DNA of 64,000 nt, taken from the NCBI GenBank assembly GCA_019239895.1, contig JAFAZH010000021.1, positions 62,001 to 126,000 on the forward strand. The letters are read 5' to 3'. This stretch comes from Abditibacteriaceae bacterium (GTDB lineage Bacteria > Armatimonadota > Abditibacteriia > Abditibacteriales > Abditibacteriaceae). This document shows positions 7,968 through 17,900 of the stretch, piece by piece. The position numbers and the translations under genes were made by a program. The notes beneath the pieces are model-generated. The model was not told the origin of the DNA and made no database searches. It saw only the letters and a program-made list of their open reading frames with translations. Each line of letters starts with the position of its first letter. Position 1 is the first letter of the stretch.

Positions 7968-9041
7968 CTAACGTAGAAAATCGAGTAGTTCCTGATGAAA
8001 GCGTGTGGGAGCTTCCAGGTGCGGGATATGGCCGACGTTGGGAATCTCCACGAATTTGCAATTAGGAATGTCGTGGGCGGCGGCGCGTCCTATTTGTGGA
8101 TATTGGCCGAGGGTGCGGAGGACATCTTCACCTACCCAACCCCGCCCAATCGTGGTGCGGTCAGCTTGCCCGATGACGAGTAGGGTGGGGGCTTGAATCA
8201 GGCTGAACTCGTGGCGCACCGGCTGTTGGTAAATCATCTGTGTGGTGAGAGCTGAAGCTTTGGCAAAGCGCGGATATTCGCCACCGAGGGCGATGCGGGC
8301 GCGAATCTCGACAAAACATTCATAGACTTCCGGCTGCCATGACACCACATAGTGTTGATATACAGCGCGCACTTTGGCCGGGTCGCCTGCATTAAGCTCA
8401 TCCTGGAAGAGTTTCTCATCACTTTGCGGCGGTAGCTTGAAGCGGTAATCTTCTAAACCGATGGGGTCTTCTAAAACCAGGCGCGAGGTGCGCTGTGGAT
8501 AGTTGCGCGCAAAACGCACCGCCAACATGCCGCCCATCGAATGACCGACCACCGCCACCTGGGGCACCTGTAAATGGTCGAGCAGTTGCGCGGTGTTAGC
8601 TGCCAGCAGGTCGAAGCTATAGTGAAGGCTCGGCTTGCTCGATTTACCGAAGCCAATCTGGTCGGGCACCACTACGCGGAAGCCTGCGTCTGTCAACGCC
8701 TTGATGGTGTTCTCCCAGTAGCTACCGTAGAAGTTCTTGCCGTGCAGTAGCAATACGGTGCGGCCATTAGCCGCTCCCACGGGTGGCACATCCATGTAAG
8801 CCATGCGTAGCGATTCGCCATCAATCATCAACGGCAGATATTGAACCGGATACGGATACGACACCGTTTCCATCGCAATGCCTAGCGGCACGGTGTAAAC
8901 GGGTGCCGAGGTCTGCGTCGCCGATGGTGCGGTTGTCCCCGGTGTTTGAGAGTAACTGGCTAACGGCACCAGACCGCAAAACGCGCAAGCTGTGACAAAT
9001 AATTTGAGATGCTGGCTACGGGTGGTATGACGTTGTTGCAT
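7968..9041 (-). CDS. Secreted alpha/beta hydrolase
   Basis: A 357-residue protein with a signal peptide (residues 1-31, cut near ASYSQT). The alpha/beta hydrolase core shows the oxyanion segment LLLHGKNF at 97-104, the nucleophile elbow GHSMGG with Ser168, the acid at Asp294 (IGQADRTT) and the catalytic His338 (NVGHIPHLEAP). All triad members are present. The closest general type is the haloalkane-dehalogenase/esterase-like group, but the substrate cannot be told. It heads a probable three-gene unit with two small duplicated proteins downstream. Confidence 0.85.
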   Translation of the reverse strand: MQQRHTTRSQHLKLFVTACAFCGLVPLASYSQTPGTTAPSATQTSAPVYTVPLGIAMETVSYPYPVQYLPLMIDGESLRMAYMDVPPVGAANGRTVLLLHGKNFYGSYWENTIKALTDAGFRVVVPDQIGFGKSSKPSLHYSFDLLAANTAQLLDHLQVPQVAVVGHSMGGMLAVRFARNYPQRTSRLVLEDPIGLEDYRFKLPPQSDEKLFQDELNAGDPAKVRAVYQHYVVSWQPEVYECFVEIRARIALGGEYPRFAKASALTTQMIYQQPVRHEFSLIQAPTLLVIGQADRTTIGRGWVGEDVLRTLGQYPQIGRAAAHDIPNCKFVEIPNVGHIPHLEAPTRFHQELLDFLR

Positions 9042-9072
9042 GGGATTGAACCTCTTGTGAATTTATGACAGC

Positions 9073-9319
9073 CGCGTAGGGGCACGGTAATGATCTTTGC
9101 CAATCTAAAGACCTAAAGGGATACGGCCTTAAGACCCCACCTCACCTCCCCCAGCAGGGGCGGCACCAGGCTCCCCTCCCACGGGGAGGGGCTGGGGAGG
9201 GTTCAACAGCATTAGGTCTTTAGATTATCAATAGTCATAACCGTGCCCAATGGTTGAGCAGAATGCGGGCCATAATAGAGGATGCAGTAATCGGACACGA
9301 TGAATCGTGCCCCTACGCG
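9073..9319. repeat. Nested inverted-repeat element
   Basis: Outer arms CGCGTAGGGGCAC (9073-9085) and its complement (9307-9319) enclose inner arms AATCTAAAGACCTAA (9102-9116) and its complement (9212-9226), around a C/G-rich palindromic core at 9145-9200. The right outer arm includes the stop codon of the gene at 9313-10014. This looks like one MITE-like element inserted within another. No open frame lies inside. Confidence 0.65.
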
Positions 9320-10014
9320 GGGCTGGCAACGGGTAGGGTAAATACCCGGTGCGCTGTTTCTATTTGCTGAACGAAATCCGGGCCATGTTCAACACTATTG
9401 AGTTGAGCTTTGATTTCATCCAGGCGAGATTGGAGCGCCGTTGTCTCGGAAGCCGCGAGGATTTGGGTCAGGATCGAAAAGCCCTGGGCCAGCAGTTCTT
9501 CGGCGCGGGCGCTGGCTGCCGTTGCGTGCCGCGTGGCCGCCTCAAAATTGGCCTGAGCCTCGCCATACTCCTGACGAGCAAGCTGTTGCCCGGCCAGCAT
9601 CCAGTAGGCGCGAGACAGCGGCAAGTCGCCCTTTTTTAGTTCGTGCGCCAGTCGCAAATTCGTTTTAGCCGCATCTAAGCCAATGGCGACTTCGCCGGGG
9701 CCAATAGCAATGCCCGGTTCGTCCCAGCCGGGCCAGGTATAGGAAGCCAGGTTAAAAGATATGATTTTGGCGCTACTCCGCAGGTCATCGGCGATGTCGG
9801 TTTTTCTCGTCTGCCGGGCCGCCACCAGCCCGTGCTGAATGCCAGCCCGTGCCATGAGGATAACCGCCGTCAAGTCCTTGTCTTTCCAGTAGCAGTGTTC
9901 CACTAAGTCACGGTAGGTCTTAGCCACGGCTGTGGCATCTTTTTGCTGGGTCAGAAAATCTATGGCTGCGGCAGCGTCCTGTTCTCGCAGCAGTTTCAGA
10001 GTTTGCTCTATCAT
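9313..10014 (-). CDS. TPR-like helical protein of unknown function
   Basis: A 233-residue protein with no signal peptide. It is rich in alanine-containing helices; segments such as LPLSRAYWMLAGQQLARQEYG followed by EAQANFEAATRHA have the 34-residue A-G-Y-A spacing of tetratricopeptide repeats, so an all-helical protein-binding scaffold is likely. I do not recognise a specific family. It is transcribed alone between repeat elements. The 3' end falls in the right arm of the nested repeat, so the last residues (VASPA) may be supplied by the repeat. Confidence 0.65.
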   Translation of the reverse strand: MIEQTLKLLREQDAAAAIDFLTQQKDATAVAKTYRDLVEHCYWKDKDLTAVILMARAGIQHGLVAARQTRKTDIADDLRSSAKIISFNLASYTWPGWDEPGIAIGPGEVAIGLDAAKTNLRLAHELKKGDLPLSRAYWMLAGQQLARQEYGEAQANFEAATRHATAASARAEELLAQGFSILTQILAASETTALQSRLDEIKAQLNSVEHGPDFVQQIETAHRVFTLPVASPA

Positions 10015-10035
10015 GGTTGCAGAATCCTTCGTTAT

Positions 10036-10187
10036 TGGCCCTCACCCCCGGCCCCTCTCCCAATACTGGGAGAGGGGAGCACAAACTATGGTCTTCTCGT
10101 GAGAGTATTACTGTTGGCAATAGGTGCAGCATTTGCGCGTGACCTCCCCTCTCCCAGTATTGGGAGAGGGGCCGGGGGTGAGGGCCA
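10036..10187. repeat. MITE-like element, family A (152 bp)
   Basis: Two inverted copies of a 43-45 base unit that begins GGCCCTCACCCCCGGCCCCT and itself contains the palindrome CTCTCCCAATACTGGGAGAG. The unit recurs at 13499-13546 and, as a single near-perfect palindrome, at 30594-30659. It lies directly upstream of the gene at 9313-10014. Confidence 0.8.
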
Positions 10188-10310
10188 CACGCCTAAACCT
10201 AAAACTACACCTCATCTCTAATATGTCCATGCCCCCTCCTAAACCGACAATTTGAAGCAACAATTTTATGAGGAATAAAGTTTAGAGATTAGAAGTCAAT
10301 TCAAAATAGA

Positions 10311-10463
10311 AATCTTCCCCGGCACAGCCTGTCTTAAAACATACAAAATGCGGTTGAGGGGCTTACGATCTTCAAGGCGCTTGCGTCCCGGCACCTACTT
10401 TTGGGCCGGAATCAGCGGGGCGATCAATGGCCACTGGGCATCGCTGAGGTCATGGCGGCTCAT
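10311..10463 (-). pseudogene. IS5-type transposase N-terminal remnant
   Basis: The minus strand from ATG 10463 reads MSRHDLSDAQWPLIAPLIPA then QK, a TAG stop, then VPGRKRLEDRKPLNRILYVL. This is the typical N-terminus of IS5-family (DUF4096-type) transposases, which read on into WILRTG-x-PWRDLP. Here an internal stop interrupts it and the match ends at about 10311, so only the first 50 codons remain. No inverted repeats are visible. The gap 10188-10505 holds nothing else I can support. Confidence 0.75.
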
Positions 10464-10505
10464 GCCACTGAGTTTGCCATGCCTTATCTCATTTTGAAAT
10501 AACTT

Positions 10506-12332
10506 CTATACTTCTTTCACTTTACCGCGCTCCCATGCCGCACCCGCCAGCAGGACGCAGGCAGCGATATTAGTCAGTGTCCACAGTAAGGCAGTATGGC
10601 CGAAGGTGGTGATGGTAAAGGGCGAGAGGCCCATCAACAGAGCATAGGATAAGCAGCAGGCGAAACCTGCCGCGAGGGTGGCAACAATCTGGCTACCCAC
10701 GCCATGTTCCCATTCCCAAAACAGCATAAAGGGAATCAGGGCGGAAAAGCCGATCAAGTTCCAGGGCGAATCGGCTCCCACGTCTACGGCGATTTGGTCG
10801 GGCGCAAAGCAGCCAATCCAGAGAGCCGCCAGAAAGACCAGGCGCACGGGGAGGGGACGACCCGGCAGCAAGAGCAACAGCCCACCAGCCAACAGCAGGA
10901 AGAGCAACGATTTCAAGAGATAGCGATGGGCCTGTGTAATGGCCAGAGCCGTGGCGCGGTCAGCGGACAAAATGCCTGCGCCATATTCCAGGCGTGGCGC
11001 TTTGGGCATTGCCGAACGCGCCAGGATGTCGCGCACTCGCGCCCGGTCGTGGATGCCCTGCGCCATGAGCAGAGCAGCGGTGGCGGCGACGTGCGGGGAG
11101 GCCATCGAAGTGCCCTGGAAGAAGTAATAATCGTCATTCGGGTTGCCCTCATCAAACGAGAGCACCGTGTTTTGCAGAATGCCGCCCGCCTCACCAACAC
11201 TCATCATATCGCCACCGGGGGCCGCCAGGGTGACTTCACGACCATAGGACGAATAAAAGGCGAGGTTGCTATTTGGCCCCACCGAAGACACCGCAATACA
11301 TTCGGGATACGCCGCCGGAAAACCGACGCCTTCGCCGAAGCCATTGCCCGCCGCGCAGACAATGACCACACCGCGCTTAGCGGCATAACGACAGGCGACG
11401 TGGATGACTTCGGAGGGGCTGTAACTGCCCAGGCTCATATTGATGACGTTCGCGCCATGATCGGCGGCATAGCGAATAGCATCGGCGATGTCACTGCTGG
11501 ACCCCCAGCCTTCGGCAGTTAAGACTTTGAGCGGCATGATGCTGGCTTCAAAGGCCAGGCCCGCCACGCCTTCTTTGTTATTCGTAGATTCGGCAATAGT
11601 GCCTGCCACATGGGTGCCATGTCCGTTGTCGTCATAAGGGTCTTCGTCGTGATGAATGAAGTCGTAACCGGGCACGAGGTTCGTCTGACCAAAGTCACGC
11701 GCCTGCTTGCCGCGTGGTGAATCGGTGCCCGCGACACCCGTATCAATGACAGCCACGACAATGCCCTTGCCCCGCGTGCGCTTCCAGGCTGGCTCAGCCC
11801 CAACCATTTTGAAGTTCCACTGGTCGCCATAGCGAGGGTCGTTAGGAACAAAGCGGCGATGCAGGAAACCTAGTGCGCCAGTTGAGTTGGTTGCAGGGAT
11901 CAACTTCTGCGTGTCTAATTCTGGCTTCAGGTCTGCGTCCCGCTCTGGCACACTAAAGATGACTTCCGGCTCGGCGGCTTCCACATGAGGGTCTTGACGC
12001 AAGGCATCGAGCAAGCTTGCGGAATTCTTAGTAATGAGCCAGGTAGCGCGCATCAGCTTACTGCTTTGCGATTCTGGCGAGTTTGGCTCCAGGTCAATGC
12101 CATAGCGCGCATCTAAAGCTTGAATTTCCGCTGGCGTCGTATCATCTCGTAAATCTATGGCCAGACGGTACAAATGTCTATCTGTAGGCGGAGGAAACCC
12201 CGCGATGCCCGACCGCAGGTGGGGTGTCGGCGTGGCCCGTTGCGCCTGCCACACGGGCACCATCGGCAAGGCCGTAGCCGCCACCGCTAAGACAGCGAGG
12301 GTGACTTTAAGGGGAAGAGGCTTTGTGTTCAT
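10506..12332 (-). CDS. Subtilisin-like (S8) serine protease with C-terminal membrane segments
   Basis: A 608-residue protein with GGGAGG ahead of the start. It has a signal peptide or anchor (residues 8-25) and an inhibitor-like propeptide (55-130). The S8 catalytic domain spans about 165-460: Asp197 (VIDTGV), His238 (NGHGTHVAGT), oxyanion Asn330 (CAAGN) and Ser409 (GTSMASPHVAA). The triad is complete. Unusually, the last 140 residues hold about four hydrophobic helices (472-490, 498-512, 527-540, 548-600), which would tether the protease to the membrane with its active site outside. Likely roles are envelope protein processing or nutrient proteolysis. It is transcribed alone. Confidence 0.9.
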   Translation of the reverse strand: MNTKPLPLKVTLAVLAVAATALPMVPVWQAQRATPTPHLRSGIAGFPPPTDRHLYRLAIDLRDDTTPAEIQALDARYGIDLEPNSPESQSSKLMRATWLITKNSASLLDALRQDPHVEAAEPEVIFSVPERDADLKPELDTQKLIPATNSTGALGFLHRRFVPNDPRYGDQWNFKMVGAEPAWKRTRGKGIVVAVIDTGVAGTDSPRGKQARDFGQTNLVPGYDFIHHDEDPYDDNGHGTHVAGTIAESTNNKEGVAGLAFEASIMPLKVLTAEGWGSSSDIADAIRYAADHGANVINMSLGSYSPSEVIHVACRYAAKRGVVIVCAAGNGFGEGVGFPAAYPECIAVSSVGPNSNLAFYSSYGREVTLAAPGGDMMSVGEAGGILQNTVLSFDEGNPNDDYYFFQGTSMASPHVAATAALLMAQGIHDRARVRDILARSAMPKAPRLEYGAGILSADRATALAITQAHRYLLKSLLFLLLAGGLLLLLPGRPLPVRLVFLAALWIGCFAPDQIAVDVGADSPWNLIGFSALIPFMLFWEWEHGVGSQIVATLAAGFACCLSYALLMGLSPFTITTFGHTALLWTLTNIAACVLLAGAAWERGKVKEV

Positions 12333-12407
12333 TGATTTGACCTCCCGACATTTACAACTTTAACACCATGTTCTGCCTTGCATTACAGGTCAAGCAGGGG
12401 AACGTAT

Positions 12408-12538
12408 GAGTTTGTCATGCTGAGTGCAGCGAAGCATCTGATATGAGCGTCCTTAGTAGAGTGGCTAAACGATTGCTCTATAGCTCCGCAGAGTAGATGC
12501 TTCGACTACGCTATCGCTCCGCTCAGCATGACAAACTC
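12408..12538. repeat. MITE-like element with 17-bp inverted ends
   Basis: Perfect terminal inverted repeats GAGTTTGTCATGCTGAG / CTCAGCATGACAAACTC surround 97 bases that include a second weak inverted pair (AGCATCT / AGATGCT). It resembles the short TCATGCTGAG repeats scattered in many bacterial genomes. It fills the gap between the subtilase and the small gene at 12576. Confidence 0.75.
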
Positions 12539-12575
12539 TTCCGCTCACCGTGAAAATTGATTTTGCACACCACTC

Positions 12576-12764
12576 TCAATCTTCTTTAAGCTCTGGGTGC
12601 CGCGACAAGATATATTCATAACGGTCTTTCAAGCGCGGCGAGCGTTCGTCGAATAAGGGGTTGCCCCCGGCATACACTGTGCCGTTGCTATCGCCGTATT
12701 GGTTGCGGCCTTCGCGTTTGATCCATTCATCAATTTTACGTTTCAACTTATCGCTAATTGCCAT
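12576..12764 (-). CDS. Small hypothetical protein, 62 residues
   Basis: The start at 12764 is favoured by GGGAGG eight bases upstream; a longer frame to 12785 would lack such a site. The protein begins MAISDKLKRKIDEWIKREGR, a charged helix. A conserved-looking turn follows (YGDSNGTVYAGGNPLFDE), then a second helix (RYEYILSRHPEL). There is no signal peptide or cysteine pair, so it is cytosolic. I recognise no function. Confidence 0.65.
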   Translation of the reverse strand: MAISDKLKRKIDEWIKREGRNQYGDSNGTVYAGGNPLFDERSPRLKDRYEYILSRHPELKED

Positions 12765-12903
12765 TGTGCGCCTCCCTGCTTTCATTCTTTATCATAACAC
12801 CTTTGGAGGGATGAGTTTTGAATTTTGAGTTCTCAGTTTTGAGTTTTAAATTACGAATTTACCGCTTCATAGTTAACGCTGACATTCACTCAAAACTCAA
12901 AAC

Positions 12904-13464
12904 TTACTTCTGCCGGTTCGCTGGCACACCGCCTCTTTCCAGCATGTCGTTCAGCAGCGTGCGTGGGGCACCCGAAATCGGCAGCACCGCAACCGGGATA
13001 GGTTGGTCATTGAGATAGGTGGCGAACTGGGCACACTGAAAGCAGATTACCAGGTCAACCGTGCGCTTGCCGTCTATGGCGCGGATGCCGTGCTGGGGCG
13101 CGAAACAACGCGCCATAACATTGCCCTGAGCAATACCCTCGCGGACGGCGTCACGTAAAGCCTGCTGTGCTTCGGGTTCGTTGACTTCGACTTGGCCCAG
13201 AATCGGGTAATGATGGAAGTCATTTTCCTGGGCGGTGCCTTCGGCATCGAGGAAGTAAACGATGATTTTATCGCTCTTTTCAAAAATATCCCGCGCCTCT
13301 GGCGGCCACGCCTGCATGTTGGGGAGTGGGGCATTTTCGACTGTGCTTGCTTTTGCTGTGGAGGGCACTATGGGTGACGCGGCGTTCGGGCGTGACACCC
13401 CGTTGCAAATCAAGCAGCAGGTTGCCATTATAAGGATAGGAGGCAGCTGGCGCACGGTCTTCAT
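12904..13464 (-). CDS. Secreted hypothetical protein with C-F-x-P-x-HG ... C-F-x-C motif
   Basis: A 186-residue protein with a signal peptide (residues 1-28). The distinctive block at about 118-150 reads CFAPQHGIRAIDGKRTVDLV followed by ICFQCAQ. I recall the same pattern (C-[FY]-x-P-RH-x-I ... VDLVICFEC) from uncharacterised proteins of Planctomycetota and Bacteroidota, but know no function. Three cysteines near a histidine could bind metal or form a disulfide outside the cytoplasm. The C-terminus (LLNDMLERGGVPANR) is helical. The 3' end abuts an A/T-rich inverted repeat at 12810-12907. Confidence 0.7.
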   Translation of the reverse strand: MKTVRQLPPILIMATCCLICNGVSRPNAASPIVPSTAKASTVENAPLPNMQAWPPEARDIFEKSDKIIVYFLDAEGTAQENDFHHYPILGQVEVNEPEAQQALRDAVREGIAQGNVMARCFAPQHGIRAIDGKRTVDLVICFQCAQFATYLNDQPIPVAVLPISGAPRTLLNDMLERGGVPANRQK

Positions 13465-13498
13465 GTTATTGTTATTTTAACATATGGGGCACGACGTT

Positions 13499-13733
13499 CG
13501 GCCCTCACCCCCGGCCCCTCTCCCAATACTGGGAGAGGGGAGCACGTACTCAAACTGGATCGTGATACTCGAAGAATTAAATCACAGAGAAGCGGAACAT
13601 ACAGAGGGAAGAACAAACATAAATCTGTCTTCTTCTCTGCTCCCTCTGCGTCTCTGCGGTTCACATCTCAATGCCATTGTTAAGAGTTTGTGCTCCCCTC
13701 TGCCCCTATTAACCTGGGAGTGTGAAGGCCACC
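13499..13733. repeat. Composite of family A repeat and a second palindrome
   Basis: The left end (13499-13546) is a family A unit (GGCCCTCACCCCCGGCCCCT...GGGAGAGGGGAGCAC). The right end (13690-13730) is a diverged inverted copy (GTGCTCCCCTCTGCCCC...GAAGGCC). Between them sits a CAGAGAAGCGGA...TCTCTGCGGTT palindrome related to the 46072-46146 element. One mini-element seems to have inserted into another. The gap 13465-13798 holds no gene. Confidence 0.6.
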
Positions 13734-13798
13734 CCATTGCCCTCCACCCCATTCCGCATTACCCTACATCCTGAACCTCTGCTAAAGGAATGAAATTC

Positions 13799-14582
13799 AT
13801 GTCCGCCCATTCTCTTAAAACCTTAACGCCGGAACAAACTGAACAGTTCATCCAGGATGGTTACGTATTAGTGCGCGAGGCATTCCCGCGCCAAGTGGCC
13901 GAAGCCGTTATTGACCTGGTGTGGAGCGAAGCACCCATTGACCCGGCGGATCGCTCCACCTGGGCCAGAAAGCGGTATGTGATTCAGAAGAGCCTCCAGA
14001 GCGATGCGATTAGCGGGGCTATATTCGGAGCGGGTAGTCGGCACCTTTGATGATTTACTGGGCGCTGGTCGCTATGCCAAACACCGGGGCACGGGTTATG
14101 TTTTATTGGGCTTGCCGGGTTTTGCGGCCCCGCCCTGGACGCCGCCCCAAGACGGCTGGCACATAGATGGCGTGCATTTTCATCATCACGTCAACTCGTG
14201 TGAACAGGGGCTTATTGGGCTGTATTTATATACAGACATTGAGCATGGCGGTGGCGGCACGGTGGTGCGGCCTGGTTCGCATCGTATTACGGCCCGGATT
14301 CTCAACGAAGCCGAGCCGGAGGGCTTGGCCCACCACGAACTCAGCCGCCGCGTCGCCGAGCAGGTGCAAGACCTGCCCGTTAGAGAAGTCATTGGCAATG
14401 CGGGGGACATGGTGGTGATGCACCCGCACCTCTATCACGGCAGCAGCGATAATGTGCATGAACGCATCCGCATCGCTTCTAATATGTGTATCGGTCTGCA
14501 CGAGCCGATGAACCTGCACCGTGCTAATAAGGCAGAGTATTCACCAGTTGAACTGGCGATTGTGAACGCATTAAGTTTTTAG
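13799..14582 (+). pseudogene. Phytanoyl-CoA dioxygenase-like gene, frameshifted
   Basis: AAAGGA precedes the start at 13799. The first frame reads to about 14020 (QDGYVLVREAFPRQVAEAVI ... VIQKSLQSDAISGA) and then runs into a stop at 14048. The second frame from about 14020 to 14582 continues the same protein (YSERVVGTFDDLLGAGRYAK). Removing one base near GGGCTATATTCG (about 14016-14025) restores a single 260-residue protein. The Fe(II)/2-oxoglutarate dioxygenase motif is present: H-x-D (WHIDG), a distal His (HPHLYHGSSD) and a following Arg (HERIRIAS). An intact paralogue lies at 49167-49946. It is either a sequencing error or a true pseudogene. Confidence 0.75.
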
Positions 14583-14621
14583 AATTTAACAGGAAAGCAG
14601 GGGCAGAGGGAAGCAGGTCTC

Positions 14622-14819
14622 TTGCCTGGAACGACTAAGCTGACCGTCTTAGATGATAATAAGGCTCCTGTCACCGCACCTCATTCAATGGTGGCATTAT
14701 CCGTTGCCGCTGCCAGTGCCGCCCACGGTATTCAACTGCGCTTCACCAGGGAACTCGATGCTGACTCAACTCAGGATGCGGCCAGCACAGCGACTGTCAC
14801 AGAAGGGAGATGCGCTTGA
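14622..14819 (+). pseudogene. Fossil C-terminal fragment of a Calx-beta/SwmB surface protein
   Basis: A 65-codon frame reads LPGTTKLTVLDDNKAPVTAP ... AHGIQLRFTRELDADSTQDA. This matches the junction between the last Calx-beta domain and the SwmB domain in the two intact giants (for example LAGTTKLTVLDDDKAPVTTP and ANGIQLHFTGALDAESASDA at 25750-25905). Everything upstream of the Calx-beta end and downstream of DAAS is missing. It lies between the dioxygenase gene and the first giant gene. Confidence 0.8.
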
Positions 14820-14844
14820 CAGGCTGTTGAGCGCCTGGTATAAT
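14816..14844 (+). promoter_or_regulatory. Consensus sigma-70-type promoter
   Basis: TTGACA at 14816-14821 and TATAAT at 14839-14844 are both perfect consensus boxes separated by 17 bases. They lie about 100 bases before the first giant surface protein (start 14946), so transcription would begin near 14851 with an untranslated leader of about 95 bases. The -35 box overlaps the end of the fossil fragment. Confidence 0.8.
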
Positions 14845-14945
14845 CGCCTCAATTAATTGCGCGCTGCTGGCCGTACTTAATCGCATCGTAACACTCCGTA
14901 ATACCCTCCATCATGGCATTCCGCGCGGCACCGAGGAGGCTGTTT

Positions 14946-17900
14946 ATGACCCGTCGTCTCTTGTCCTTACCCCTTTTTCGTCTCGCCATTTGGTGTCATA
15001 TCGTTTGGTATCTTGCCATTTTGGGCAATTATGGCAACGCACAGGCCGCCACCTCGACTGTCACTAGTCTTGCTGATGATGGCTCATCCGGCACGTTACG
15101 TTCGCAAATTGCGGCGGCAAATGACGGCGATACCGTCACCTTTGCCACGGGATTAAGTGGCACCATTACGTTAGATGGAACCGAGATCACTATTAACAAG
15201 AACCTCACGCTACAAGGGCCGGGCACAGACGTTATCACCGTCTCCGGCAACAACGCCAGCCGCATCTTCGACATTAGCTATCCATCAAGTAGTTCCGTGG
15301 TGACAATCTCCGGTCTAACGTTGAGCGGTGGCAGCGCGACTTTCGATGGCACTTATCTGGGCGGCGGCGCTATCCGCATGAATGCTGGCAGCACTACCAA
15401 CCTCACTGGCACCACCAATCTCACCGATTGTGTCTTATCCAACAACACGGCCCCCGGTAGTGTTAACGACACCAACGACGGCGGTGCCATCGCCAGCAAC
15501 TATAGCACCATCAATCTCACCAATTGCGTCCTGTCCAACAACACGGCCCCCGGTGGCCGCAGTGGTGGCGGTGCCATCGTTACCAATGGCACTATGACGC
15601 TCAACAATTGCACGCTGTCGAATAACTCCAGCGGTGCGGGGGCCGGTGCCATCGCTAACGGCGGCACCCTGATGCTTATCGCCTGTACCCTCTCCAACAA
15701 CTCCAGTGAGGATGGTGCGATCACCAGTAGTGGCAGTGCCGTCTCAGTCAGCAACAGCACGTTCAGCAACAATTCCAGTTATCAAGGGGGTGCCGCCATT
15801 GATGGCGGCATTATGACGGTGACGAACTGCACTTTCACTGGCAACTCCGCTCATGGTTCTGGTAGTGGCGGCGGGGCGCTTTTTAGCACCAACTCGTCCA
15901 CTGTAACCAACAGTATCTTCAATAACAACTCCGTGAGCGCGGGTAATGGTGGGGCCATTTTTGCGCAGAGTCCCCTGAATATCGCCAACTGCACCTTCAG
16001 CGGCAACTCGGCCAGCACGGATTCTACTAACCAACCGGGCAACGGCGGCGCTCTTTTCAACGACAACGGAGCCACACTCAACGTCGCCAACTGCACCTTC
16101 AACAACAACTCCGCACAACGCAGCGGCGGTGGCCTCAGCAACTTCGGTACTGTAACCATTGCCAACAGCACTTTCAGCGGTAACTCGGCTGTATCGCGTG
16201 GCGGCGGCATCGCCAGCTATGCCGATGGCATCTATACCTACAATGGTACGCTGAACCTTGGTAACTCCATCGTTGCGGGCAACTCGGCCAGTATTGATGG
16301 TAGTGATCTTTTCGGCATGCTGGCCTCTGGCGACTATAACCTGGTGCAAAGCACTGCGGGTGCGACGCTGAGCGGAACCCATAACATCATTGGAGTCCAG
16401 CCTAAGCTGGGGCCTCTCCAGAACAACGGCGGCCCGACGCCTACGATGGCGCTTGCATCTGACAGCCCGGCCATTGATGCGGGCCAGAACGCGGCTGTAG
16501 ATAGTAATAATCAACCTGTTCTTGTGGATCAGCGCGGCTTGCCGCGCCCGGTGGATGTGCCGGGTGTGGCTAACGCTAGCGGCGGCGATGGCAGCGATAT
16601 TGGCGCTTATGAGTATCAAGTGCCAGGTCTTGACCTGAACGGCCCGGCAGCGGGATTGAATAACAGCGTGACCTTTACGGAGAAGGCTGGCCCGGTGAAC
16701 CTAGTGACCTCGGACGCGGCGCTCACCGATAGTAACAGCTCTACTCTAATAGGCGCAACCGTCACGCTGGACTCTACGCCCAACAGTACAAGCGAATCCT
16801 TAGCAGCTAATACCACAGGCACGTCCATTACGGCGAACTACAACGCCACCACGCGCACCTTAACCTTGAGTGGAACGGACACCTTGGCGAACTACCTGCA
16901 AGTGCTAAAAACGGTTACTTATAACAACACTTCACTCGACCCCGCCGCCACGCTGCGCCTGGCTGCCTTTAGCATCAACGATGGTGTTCAGGTCAGTGCG
17001 CCCGTCACGACCACCATCACGGTGGTGCCAGTGAACGATGCACCGACCTTCATCGGCGGGGGCAACGTCACGGTGGCCGAAGATTCCGGGGCTTACTCCC
17101 AAACCTGGGCTACTAACATCTCGTCAGTGGAAGCCGGACAGACGGTGACGATTAGCGTCTCCAATAACAACACCAGCCTGTTCGCGGCACAACCAACAAT
17201 TAATTCCAGTGGCGTCCTGACCTTTACCCCGGCCCCGGATGCCAACGGGCAAGCTACTGTTACAGTAACCTTCAAAGATAACGGTGGCACGGCCAACGGC
17301 GGCAAAGACACCACGACAGCGACTTTCACCATCACCGTCACCCCCGTTAATGATGCCCCTGTTGCGGCAGGTCAGAATCTCACCACCGCCGAAGACACGC
17401 CTCTCTCTATCATCTTAAAGGCGACGGATATTGACAGCCCCACGCTGACCTACACCGTGGTGACAGCACCGGCGCACGGCACGCTCTCTGGCAGTGGCGC
17501 GAACCGGACTTACACCCCGGCGGCTAACTATAACGGGCCAGATTCCTTTACTTTCAAAGCCAATGATGGCGCACTCGATTCCAATGTGGCGACCATCAAC
17601 ATTACAATTACGCCGGTGAATGATGCCCCCGTCGCGCAGGATGACACTTACACGCTGAATGGTCTGCAACTAACCGTCCCCGCTCCCGGTGTATTAGGCA
17701 ACGATAGTGATGTCGAAGGGGATACCCTGCACACCCTGTTAGTGGCGCAACCAGTGCATGGCACGCTCACTCTTAATGCAAATGGTTCCTTTAGCTATAC
17801 CCCGGCTATTGGCTTCAATGGAGTGGACAGCTTTACTTACAAAGCCAATGATGGCAGCCTGGATTCTAATGCCGCCACTGTAACCCTCACCATCGGTGGC

